This document shows positions 6,515 to 12,399 of a stretch of DNA of 12,399 bases, piece after piece. The position numbers and the translations under genes are program-made. The notes below the pieces were generated by a model that had not been told where the DNA came from, did not search any database, and was given only the letters and a program-made list of their open reading frames with translations. The stretch lies in contig CAKKRA010000302.1 in assembly GCA_919902475.1 (NCBI GenBank), forward strand, positions 1-12,399. The letters run 5' to 3'. The DNA is from Nitrospiria bacterium (GTDB taxonomy: Bacteria; Nitrospirota; CAKKRA01; 9FT-COMBO-42-15). The stretch's first letter is position 1. Each line of letters opens with the position of its first letter.

Positions 6515-8599
6515 CTACGCAGCAGCTATTGCCTTTTTTACAAGAGACAAAACATCCAATACAAGGACTATTGAACCATCCCCAAGTATAGATGCCCCTG
6601 ATACAACATTGCTGCCGTTGTCAATTGCCTTAATTACAAGCTCTCTCTTTCCCATAAGTTTATCCACTAAAATACCAACCCTTTTTTCTGCAAGACCAAT
6701 AATAAGGACAAAGGATTTGTTTTGTTCGGGCGAGAAAAGGGCAGTGGTGTCATTGCGAGCGAAGCGAAGCAATCTGTTTCCCTCAGTATCATGTTTTATA
6801 ACCTCGCTGAGCCTTATTAATGATATTACCCTCTCACGCCACTTTAGAGACTCCATGCCGTTAATTGTGTTGATTTCATCCCTGAATATCCGTCTGATTT
6901 CAAGAATAGATGATAGAGGAATGGCAAAGAATTCCTCGCCAGCCTTAAAAACCATCCCTTGTATAATTGCAAGGGTAAGTGGAAGCCTGATTATGAATTT
7001 TGTCCCCATATCAGGCATTGACCTAACCTGAACCAGCCCCTTTAATTCCTCCACTGTCCTTCTTACAGCATCCATGCCTATGCCCCTGCCTGATGTCTCT
7101 GTAACCTCATCGGCAGTAGTTAAACCTGAATGGAATATCAGGTCAAGCGCTTCTTCATCAGGCATTTTGGCTGCGTCTTCTTCTTTTATTATCCCCATTT
7201 CAACTGCCTTCTGCTTCAGCTTCTCTATATTTATCCCTTTACCATCGTCTCCTATTTCTATAATTATCTGACCGCCCTCGTGATAGGAATTGATCTTTAT
7301 CGCCCCGCACCTATCCTTCCCCTTTTGCGCCCTTTCTTCAGGCAGTTCAATCCCATGGTCAATGGAATTTCGCAGTATATGCATCAATGGCTCGCCAATC
7401 ACATCAACAATGCCCTTGTCAAGCTCTGTTTCAGCGCCATCTATCTCAAGCCTTATCTCTTTTCCCTTTTCTATTGACAGGTCGCGGACAACCCTTGGAA
7501 ATTTTCTTAAGACATGGTCAATGGGCACCATCCTGACTGTCATCACATCCTTTTGAAGCTCAGACAGGGAGCGCTCAAAGAGTGAATTGATATTCTCCAG
7601 ATTTGAAACTACCTCCTCCTTTCCAAGCCTTTCCCTTAGTTCATATACAGATTGCGCAAGCATTGACCTTCCGATTATCAACTCGCCAACCAGGTCCATG
7701 ATTTCATCAATCCTTTTTGCATCAACCCTTAAGGTCGTGTCGCGGTGAGGGGATGATTTGGGAGAGGCCGCAAAATATTCCCTCTCCCCTTGCGGGAGAG
7801 GGTTAGGGTGAGGGGAATCAAAAGAAAATGGTTTAATTTCAACCTCACTGCTTACGCCGGCCATCCTGCAGGATTTCTCAATAATATCTGTATCTGCCCG
7901 GCTGCTGAAAATAGCCCTTATCTCATCTGTCATTTCAATGCCATCGTCTTCTATATCTGGCATCCAGCGTATAACCTCGCCAAGAGCGGCTATCTGATTA
8001 TTTAGCATAAAGGCGCCGACGCCTCTCTCCCTGCACTGGGCGTCAAAGGTTATTTTTATTTCATATACACTAAGACCATCCTTTAATGCGCTCTCTATCT
8101 GAAGCTGGTGGTATTCTGTTAATAATCCCCCTATTTCCCCCTTTAGTAAAGGGGGATTAAGGGGGATTTGGGGTGAGGAGGGATTTGAACATGCATTCAG
8201 ATAACTGTCAACCCTTTCTATTAAATTCTTCGTGCTTACAACAGAGGGATTCTCATCTTTGCTATTTTTCAGGATTTGGGTAAATATATCTACAGCAGAA
8301 AGTAAAAGATCTGCCGCATCCCTGTCCATCTGAAGGCTTCTTTCCCTTAGCATGTGAAGAATATCTTCAAGCCTGTGAGCAGTCTCAGTGAGGCTGCTCA
8401 GCCCCATTGAGGCTGAATCGCCTTTTAATGTATGGACATAACGTTGGATGTTTTTTAATGCATCTTCATCATCAGGATTATTTTCAAACCTCAGTATCTC
8501 TTCTGAAAGAGACTCTAAAATCTCAAAGCTCTGCTGAAAAAAGGATACCCTGAGTGATTCAAATTCCTTGTCTGTAAGATGTGTCAGGTTGTTTTCCAT
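6515..8599 (-). CDS. cheA: Chemotaxis histidine kinase CheA, with three palindromic repeats in its coding sequence
   Basis: Central kinase of the chemosensory array; it autophosphorylates on the HPt histidine and passes phosphate to CheB, CheY and probably the other receivers. From ATG 8599 it has 694 residues. HPt spans ~1-120 with H56 (YVHTLKGDSASMG). A P2-like region spans ~175-260. The dimerisation helices are at ~290-350 (RIDEIMDLVGELIIGRSML). The ATPase has N-box HILRNSIDHGIE (407-418), G1 DDGKGI (451-456) and G2 GRGIGMDAV (504-512). A CheW-like P5 domain spans ~544-691. There is no fused receiver. Translated repeats give odd peptides at 141-164 (IPLNPPLLKGEIGGLL), 261-274 (SPHPNPLPQGERE) and 608-620 (NRLLRFARNDTTA); all core motifs survive, so it is probably functional. 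ATG 8599 has GGAGA upstream; a start at 8662 would translate another repeat and is rejected. Confidence 0.96.
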   Translation of the reverse strand: MENNLTHLTDKEFESLRVSFFQQSFEILESLSEEILRFENNPDDEDALKNIQRYVHTLKGDSASMGLSSLTETAHRLEDILHMLRERSLQMDRDAADLLLSAVDIFTQILKNSKDENPSVVSTKNLIERVDSYLNACSNPSSPQIPLNPPLLKGEIGGLLTEYHQLQIESALKDGLSVYEIKITFDAQCRERGVGAFMLNNQIAALGEVIRWMPDIEDDGIEMTDEIRAIFSSRADTDIIEKSCRMAGVSSEVEIKPFSFDSPHPNPLPQGEREYFAASPKSSPHRDTTLRVDAKRIDEIMDLVGELIIGRSMLAQSVYELRERLGKEEVVSNLENINSLFERSLSELQKDVMTVRMVPIDHVLRKFPRVVRDLSIEKGKEIRLEIDGAETELDKGIVDVIGEPLMHILRNSIDHGIELPEERAQKGKDRCGAIKINSYHEGGQIIIEIGDDGKGINIEKLKQKAVEMGIIKEEDAAKMPDEEALDLIFHSGLTTADEVTETSGRGIGMDAVRRTVEELKGLVQVRSMPDMGTKFIIRLPLTLAIIQGMVFKAGEEFFAIPLSSILEIRRIFRDEINTINGMESLKWRERVISLIRLSEVIKHDTEGNRLLRFARNDTTALFSPEQNKSFVLIIGLAEKRVGILVDKLMGKRELVIKAIDNGSNVVSGASILGDGSIVLVLDVLSLVKKAIAAA
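6749..6775. repeat. GCGAGCGAAGCGAAGC-type repeat inside the cheA P5 domain
   Basis: GTCATTGCGAGCGAAGCG followed by AAGCAATCT is a half-element of a widespread bacterial REP family, with ATTGC (6752-6756) pairing with GCAAT (6769-6773). On the coding strand it is read in frame as RLLRFARND, between two strands of the CheW-like domain (after LSEVIKHDTEGN, before FVLIIGLAEKRVG), a loop where homologues vary. Confidence 0.8.
7780..7816. repeat. CCCTCTCCC-family REP-like palindrome inside the cheA linker
   Basis: CCCTCTCCC (7780-7788) and GGGAGAGGG (7794-7802) form a 9-bp stem with the family tail TTAGGGTGAGGGG, matching intergenic copies at 3058 and 10059. Read in frame as SPHPNPLPQGE in the linker between the P2-like region and the dimerisation domain. 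The adjacent bases 7744-7768 (GTGAGGGGATGATTTGGGAG) look like a degenerate further copy. Confidence 0.85.
8124..8168. repeat. Nested CCCCC palindrome inside the cheA P1-P2 linker
   Basis: The inner stem TCCCCCTTTA (8136-8145) / TAAAGGGGGA (8147-8156) is perfect with a one-base loop. The outer stem AATCCCCC (8124-8131) / GGGGGATT (8161-8168) encloses it. It is read in frame as IPLNPPLLKGEIGGLL, between the HPt domain and the P2-like region. This is a different family from the other two repeats in the gene. Confidence 0.85.
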
Positions 8600-8605
8600 A
8601 GCTAT

Positions 8606-8610
8606 TCTCC
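8606..8610 (-). promoter_or_regulatory. Ribosome-binding site deciding the cheA start
   Basis: GGAGA on the minus strand, six bases before ATG 8599. It supports a start at MENNLTHLTDKEF, giving a standard HPt N-terminus, over the ATG at 8662. Confidence 0.65.
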
Positions 8611-8620
8611 AAACCTTGTT

Positions 8621-8691
8621 GTCATTCCCGCATGCTTTTAGCGGGAATCCAGAAATAGACAAGACTGGATTCCTGCTTCTGCAGGAATGAC
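8621..8691. repeat. 71-base nested palindrome upstream of cheA (MITE-like)
   Basis: Two hairpins, ATTCCCGC (8624-8631)/GCGGGAAT (8641-8648) and ATTCCTGC (8669-8676)/GCAGGAAT (8681-8688), lie between outer ends GTCATTCC and GGAATGAC. AATCCAG (8646-8652) also pairs with CTGGATT (8665-8671). The whole could extrude as a cruciform or fold in RNA. It fills the 105-base gap between the receiver gene at 8705 and cheA. No transposase accompanies it and no clear target duplication is visible. Confidence 0.85.
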
Positions 8692-8704
8692 AGGATAAGA
8701 CTTC

Positions 8705-9061
8705 TCATTCCCCAACAAACTTCTTTATCTCCTCTTTAAGCTGACTAATACTAAAGGGTTTTGACAGACACCTTATTGCCCCTGCCTTTATGGAGCTTGC
8801 CATCTCGCCGCTGCCTGCAATGCCAGAGAATGTAATAATAGGCATCTGCGGTCTTATCTTCTTGATAATCCTTAATGCATTAATCCCGTCAAGGTTAGGC
8901 ATTTTTATATCAAGAAGAATAAAATCGTAATTGTTTTCAACAACCTTTAAAACCGCCTCTACGCCGTCCTGAACCAGTGTGGTTCTGTAACCGTTTTCTA
9001 ACTCCCGTTTTAGAACAGGGCCGAATGCCCTGTCGTCCTCTGCTATTAGTATCTCCTTCAT
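8705..9061 (-). CDS. Stand-alone receiver protein between cheR and cheA
   Basis: Single receiver domain of 118 residues: ILIAEDDRAFGPVLKREL with acidic pair E8/D9/D10, phospho-acceptor D51 (FILLDIKMPNLDG), switch T77/S79 in IITFSG, and K101 in CLSKPF. There is no output domain. It is more diverged from the other two CheY-like proteins here than they are from the GGDEF receivers, and it looks more like receivers of generic two-component systems than motor-binding CheY. ATG 9061 is preceded by GGGGGAAG, and it begins 14 bases after cheR. Position directly upstream of cheA suggests it is a CheA target or phosphate sink; the exact partner is unknown. Confidence 0.92.
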   Translation of the reverse strand: MKEILIAEDDRAFGPVLKRELENGYRTTLVQDGVEAVLKVVENNYDFILLDIKMPNLDGINALRIIKKIRPQMPIITFSGIAGSGEMASSIKAGAIRCLSKPFSISQLKEEIKKFVGE

Positions 9062-9075
9062 CTTATTTCTTCCCC

Positions 9076-9900
9076 CTATTTTCGTTTATAAGCAGTCCCT
9101 TTATTATGATAGATAAATCTAAAATTATCATTCAGCCCCTGCAGTGTTTCAGCGTGCCCGACAAAAAGATACCCCTCAGGCCTTAAATAGCCATGAAATT
9201 TATCAATCACCCTCTGCTGCTCTGCCAAATCAAAATATATCATCACATTTCTGCAGAATATAATATCCACATCTTTTAAGCCGTTTTCAAATTTAAGATT
9301 ATGAAAATCAAATATTGTATATTGTTTTATATCCATACTCACAATGTAGAAGTCTCCATCAGCGCAAAAATATTTCCTTAGATAATACCCATCAATACCC
9401 TCCAGCTTTTTTTTGGGATAAACCCCTTCTTTAGCAACCTTCAAAACGGAAAGTGATATATCTGATCCTATTATCTCAAGATTTAATGACCTTGCGCACC
9501 CATGTTTCTCAATCGCCTCTAATCCCTCAATTGCAATTGTATAGACCTCCTCGCCTGTGGAGCATCCGGCAGACCATATCTTTATGCTTCTGCTGCCCTC
9601 TTTTATTTTTTTATCAATAATCTCAGGCATCACCTTCTCCCTGAAAAGATCAAACTGCGGTTTATTCCTGAAAAAGGAGGTCTCATTTATTGTAAGGTCA
9701 TCAAGGAATCTTAATAGCTCTTCTTTGTCTCTGTTCATATCTGAAATATGTTTATAGTACTGATATATGCTCTTTATATTCTTTGTCTTTATCCTCTTTT
9801 TAATCCTGTTTTCTATAAAGACCTTTTTATTCTCCTTAAAATACATCCCGCATTCATTATAGATCAGATTTCTGAAAAGCAGGAATTCCTCGTTTGTCAT
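9076..9900 (-). CDS. cheR: Chemotaxis protein methyltransferase CheR
   Basis: Uses S-adenosylmethionine to methylate glutamates of the MCP, opposing CheB. From ATG 9900 it has 274 residues, the usual length. The N-terminal helical domain is at ~1-70 (MTNEEFLLFRNLIYNECGMYF). It then has INETSFFRN (71-79), the SAM-binding loop WSAGCSTGEEVYTIA (109-123), GSDIS (145-149), CRNVMIYF (216-223) and PEGYLFVGHAETL (241-253). An in-frame ATG at 9960 would add 20 low-complexity residues; it has an AAGGA site but the family alignment favours 9900, which has AGAAGG upstream. It follows the MCP gene after a repeat-filled gap and precedes a receiver gene. Confidence 0.95.
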   Translation of the reverse strand: MTNEEFLLFRNLIYNECGMYFKENKKVFIENRIKKRIKTKNIKSIYQYYKHISDMNRDKEELLRFLDDLTINETSFFRNKPQFDLFREKVMPEIIDKKIKEGSRSIKIWSAGCSTGEEVYTIAIEGLEAIEKHGCARSLNLEIIGSDISLSVLKVAKEGVYPKKKLEGIDGYYLRKYFCADGDFYIVSMDIKQYTIFDFHNLKFENGLKDVDIIFCRNVMIYFDLAEQQRVIDKFHGYLRPEGYLFVGHAETLQGLNDNFRFIYHNKGTAYKRK

Positions 9901-9974
9901 AGTAGAACCTTCTTCATATATGGAAAGATTGTTATTTATACTTAGGCTATTGTTATACATATCGCTGTTTCCTT

Positions 9975-10010
9975 CACCCTCCCCTTAATCCCCTCCCATC
10001 AAGGGAGGGG
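9975..10010. repeat. CCCCTCCC..GGGAGGGG palindrome between mcp and cheR
   Basis: CCCCTCCC (9990-9997) and GGGAGGGG (10003-10010) form an 8-bp stem with a five-base loop, preceded by CACCCTCCCCTTAAT. It is a G/C-strand repeat of a family related to, but distinct from, the CCCTCTCCC elements beside it. Confidence 0.75.
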
Positions 10011-10024
10011 AAATATTTACAATT

Positions 10025-10046
10025 CCCTCTCCCCTTGTGAGAGAGG
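10025..10046. repeat. Truncated CCCTCTCCCC element between mcp and cheR
   Basis: CCCTCTCCCC (10025-10034) is followed by an imperfect arm GAGAGAGG, and the TTAGGGTGAGGGG tail is missing. It looks like a decayed or partial copy of the full element 13 bases away. Confidence 0.6.
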
Positions 10047-10058
10047 CTCTTTCTGTTT

Positions 10059-10095
10059 CCCTCTCCCCTTTGGGGAGAGGGTTAGGGTGAGGGGG
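10059..10095. repeat. REP-like palindrome abutting the mcp stop codon
   Basis: CCCTCTCCCC (10059-10068) and GGGGAGAGGG (10072-10081) form a perfect 10-bp stem, then TTAGGGTGAGGGGG up to two bases from the mcp stop (10098-10100). In the mcp-cheR transcript it would fold as a very stable hairpin right after mcp. There is no following U-tract in either direction. Confidence 0.85.
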
Positions 10096-10097
10096 TT

Positions 10098-12170
10098 TTA
10101 TGCACTCGCAGCAGCTTTTTTCCCTATCTTATGTATTGCTGTAAAGACATGATGGGTCTCTTCCTTCTTCTTGCCCTTTCCGTCGCTTCCGTCGCCTTTT
10201 GTCATAGGGGTATGGCGCGTCGCAACCCTGCTTGCTGTCTGCTCATGTACGCCGTTTAATACAAACCGCGATACAAGCTCCTGCAGCCTTTCTCCTTGTG
10301 CCGAGAGCTGGTCTGCTGACGCCGCAAGCTCTGTGGCGCCTGAGGCATTCTGCTGGACCATCTCCCTCATCTTTTCCATTGTCTTTACAACCTGCTCTGT
10401 GCCTGATGACTGCTCCTCTGTTGCAGAGCTTATCTCCTGCGTTATCTCATTAAGATTCTCTGCTGCCTTTGCTATCTGCTTGCTTCCTGCAGACTGCTCC
10501 TGAGTTGCAGCGCTTATCTCCTGAGAATATTTCGTCACTTCTGATACCGCTTCTTCTATCTTCTTTAACGCAGCTTTGACCTCTTCACTTAAGCTGACGC
10601 CCTGTTTTACTATAGTCGTGCTGTTTTCCATGTGCTTTACTGCATCCATTGCCTCCTGTTGTATGCCAGAGATAAGCTCGCTGATTTCCCTTGTGGAGGA
10701 AGCAGAGCGCTCTGCAAGTTTTCTTACTTCTTCTGCAACAACGGCAAAGCCAAGACCCTGCTCGCCTGCCCTTGCTGCCTCTATCGCTGCATTTAAGGCA
10801 AGGAGGTTGGTCTGCTCTGCTATATCGTCTATTACCTCTACAATCTTTCCTATATCCTTTGCCCTTGAGCCAAGTATGGAGATGGTTTCTGCTGACCTCG
10901 TTATGACTTTATTAATTTCTTCTATGCCATCTCCTGATTTTCCTGTTGCCTCCTTGCCAAAATTAACTGCGCCCATAGATTTTTGCGATAGTTCCTTTAG
11001 CCTTTCTGCTGTTTCTGCCACCCTTGCTATGGATGTTACCATCTCCTCTATTGAAGACGACGTCTGCGAGACTGATGATGACTGGTTCTGCGTGTTCTTT
11101 GCCACATTCTGGATATTTGTTGAAAGTTCGTGAACAGTTGATGTTACCTCTTCTACGGCTGTTGCTGATGCCTCATTGCTCTTTGCAGACTGCTCTGCTG
11201 TTGCTGCTATCTGGCTGCTTGCTGATGCTATCTGGTCTGAGCCTTCTCTCATTTCAGAGACTATGCCGCGCAGGCCTTCTATCATCTTCTTAAAGGCGTT
11301 TCCGAGGACATCCCTTTCAGATTTAGGCGCTATATCATTTCTCAGGTCGCTGTCTGCAATCGCCTCTGCTGTATGCGCCATTGATTTAAGATAGGCAATC
11401 ATCTCCTTAAAGGCATTGGCAAGCACGCCGACCTCGTCCTTAGACCTTGCTTCTACATTTACATCCAAGTCTCCTGATGCTATCTTCTGGGCAAAACTTG
11501 ACATCTCTTTTAATGGCGTTGCTATAAGCGAGGCAATAAACACGCCTGCGCCTATTGCAGCAATCATGCTTATAATAATCGCAAGAATAATTGTTGTAGT
11601 TGCTGCTGCATTTGCCTTTTTGCTTTCTGCAAAAATCTCCTTTGCCACCTTGTCCTGAATATCAATTAATGCCTCTGCCTTTTCATTAGATAGTTCATAT
11701 TTCTTTGCAGCGTCATTCTTTGCATTTTCCCTCGCCTTATCCATCTGGCCTGCTAAGGCCAGCTTCATTGTATTTGTCCTTGATTCATTGTATGCCTTCC
11801 ACGCCTTTTTAAATTCCTCAAATGTCTTTGCCTCTTCTGTTGTAAGATATGTTGCCCCATACTTTACAATAAGCTTTTCTATATCCTTTTCGCGTTCATT
11901 TGCATCATTAAATATCTCCTGAAGGCTGTTATCGTAAAGGCCTGAAGTCATCTTTAATGCATCAAGCCTTATATTATTGATATGTTCTCCCATATGGCGA
12001 AGGTCAATTGCCGGAACAAGGCGATCGTCATACATCGTCTGGATATAGGCATTTAACTGTCCGACCTTTGACAGGCCTAAAACCCCGACACCGCCGACAA
12101 TAACAGCCATCATTGCAAAGGCTGTTATTAATTTTGCTGCTGTCTTTAAATTACGAAACCAGGTAATCAT
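10098..12170 (-). CDS. Methyl-accepting chemotaxis protein with tandem HAMP units
   Basis: Transmembrane chemoreceptor feeding CheW/CheA, 690 residues. TM1 is at ~12-32 and TM2 at ~190-212. Between them is an all-helical ~155-residue sensor like a four-helix-bundle (4HB_MCP) domain. HAMP follows at ~213-265 (IATPLKEMSSFAQKIASGDL, SKDEVGVLANAFKEM), then a second HAMP-like unit at ~266-310 (AEAIADSDLRNDI, SERDVLGNAFKKM). The signalling coiled coil runs from ~310 to 635, with the conserved tip IDDIAEQTNLLALNAAIEAA RAGEQGLGFAVVAEEVRKLAERS at ~447-489. Repeated EQS/SAT runs near 325-340, 555-560 and 582-590 are candidate methylation helices. The C-terminal tail ends KIGKKAAASA with no NWETF-type CheR docking pentapeptide. 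AGGAGGAG precedes ATG 12170, 22 bases after cheW. The ligand cannot be told. Confidence 0.96.
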   Translation of the reverse strand: MITWFRNLKTAAKLITAFAMMAVIVGGVGVLGLSKVGQLNAYIQTMYDDRLVPAIDLRHMGEHINNIRLDALKMTSGLYDNSLQEIFNDANEREKDIEKLIVKYGATYLTTEEAKTFEEFKKAWKAYNESRTNTMKLALAGQMDKARENAKNDAAKKYELSNEKAEALIDIQDKVAKEIFAESKKANAAATTTIILAIIISMIAAIGAGVFIASLIATPLKEMSSFAQKIASGDLDVNVEARSKDEVGVLANAFKEMIAYLKSMAHTAEAIADSDLRNDIAPKSERDVLGNAFKKMIEGLRGIVSEMREGSDQIASASSQIAATAEQSAKSNEASATAVEEVTSTVHELSTNIQNVAKNTQNQSSSVSQTSSSIEEMVTSIARVAETAERLKELSQKSMGAVNFGKEATGKSGDGIEEINKVITRSAETISILGSRAKDIGKIVEVIDDIAEQTNLLALNAAIEAARAGEQGLGFAVVAEEVRKLAERSASSTREISELISGIQQEAMDAVKHMENSTTIVKQGVSLSEEVKAALKKIEEAVSEVTKYSQEISAATQEQSAGSKQIAKAAENLNEITQEISSATEEQSSGTEQVVKTMEKMREMVQQNASGATELAASADQLSAQGERLQELVSRFVLNGVHEQTASRVATRHTPMTKGDGSDGKGKKKEETHHVFTAIHKIGKKAAASA

Positions 12171-12192
12171 TTTACTCCTCCTCTATGATGAT

Positions 12193-12399
12193 TTATGCAG
12201 CGTTTGCTGCTAATTCTTTATTTCCTTCATTATTGACTTTGGCGGCTATCTGCTGCCATTCAACGTGATTTAATACCTTTTTTATATCAAGGAGGATTAT
12301 TATCCTCTCTCCGATTTTCCCCACACCGGTAATGTATTCTATTCCAATTCCTGATATCATATCCGGCGGCGGCTCAATGGAATCTGCAGGAAGCCTTAA
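12193..12399 (-). CDS. cheW: CheW adaptor, C-terminal part (5' end outside window)
   Basis: The last 68 residues of a CheW-type coupling protein that links the MCP to CheA. The visible part has the family's final strands and helix: LRLPADSIEPPPDMISGIGI, then EYITGVGKIGERIIILLDIK KVL. A nonconserved tail of ~25 residues follows, ending AANAA. The frame is open to the right edge. It lies 22 bases upstream of the MCP gene in the same orientation and so probably shares its transcript; the promoter and any earlier cluster genes are outside the window. Confidence 0.93.
   Translation of the reverse strand, partial: LRLPADSIEPPPDMISGIGIEYITGVGKIGERIIILLDIKKVLNHVEWQQIAAKVNNEGNKELAANAA

Noticed and set aside
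6492..7031. Plus-strand ORF of 179 codons opposite the cheA 3' end
   Set aside because: Antisense shadow of cheA; low-complexity serine/isoleucine-rich product with no recognisable domain.
8600..8662. Longer cheA start at ATG 8662 (adds 21 residues)
   Set aside because: The extra codons read through the palindromic repeat, match no HPt N-terminus, and bypass the GGAGA site before ATG 8599.
10059..10095. Intrinsic terminator for mcp
   Set aside because: The stem is strong, but no U-tract follows on either strand, and the same sequence occurs inside the cheA coding region, so it is a dispersed repeat.
10576..11133. Long plus-strand ORF (185 codons) opposite the MCP
   Set aside because: It is the antisense shadow of a repetitive alanine/serine/glutamate-rich coiled-coil gene; no ribosome-binding site or family resemblance.

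Overview
The window is one end of a large chemosensory gene cluster from a Gram-negative-type bacterium with moderately low GC. Twelve of the thirteen genes lie on the minus strand, so the cluster reads from right to left. The exception is the 3' part of ligA (NAD+-dependent DNA ligase) at the left edge on the plus strand, which converges on the cluster. Several families of short palindromic repeats are present (CCCTCTCCC..GGGAGAGGG, CCCCCTTTA..TAAAGGGGG, CATTGCGAGCGAAGCGAAGC, ATTCCTGC..GCAGGAAT). In my experience these are common in Nitrospirota and some deltaproteobacterial lineages, but taxonomy is an inference and not settled by the sequence. I see no rRNA, tRNA, CRISPR array or intact transposase.

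Layout in transcription order (right to left): cheW (3' part only, cut by the window edge), a methyl-accepting chemotaxis protein, cheR, a stand-alone receiver, cheA, cheB, cheY (overlapping cheB), cheX, a second stand-alone receiver, a receiver-GGDEF diguanylate cyclase, a truncated HAMP histidine kinase whose C-terminus is the tail of MutS, and a second receiver-GGDEF cyclase paralogous to the first. Most genes are separated by 1-30 bases or overlap and have clear Shine-Dalgarno sites. The longest gaps are 2881-3117 (237 bases) and 9961-10097 (137 bases), and both are filled with palindromic repeats. No gap exceeds 300 bases.

Functionally this is a complete MCP-CheW-CheA signalling core with the adaptation enzymes CheR and CheB. 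A CheX-type phosphatase and three CheY-like receivers follow. Two diguanylate cyclases with intact GGEEF and I-site motifs sit at the end. The simplest reading is a chemosensory array whose outputs include c-di-GMP synthesis, in concept like Wsp, rather than, or in addition to, a flagellar motor.

Two things stand out. (1) The kinase gene at 1681-2880 is an open-frame chimera: NarX/PilJ-like sensor, HAMP and half of a HisKA domain, joined at about base 1876 to the last ~64 residues of MutS, with no ATPase domain. (2) cheA carries three unrelated palindromic repeats inside its coding sequence, each translated in frame into interdomain or loop peptide, and a fourth repeat lies directly upstream of its start codon.
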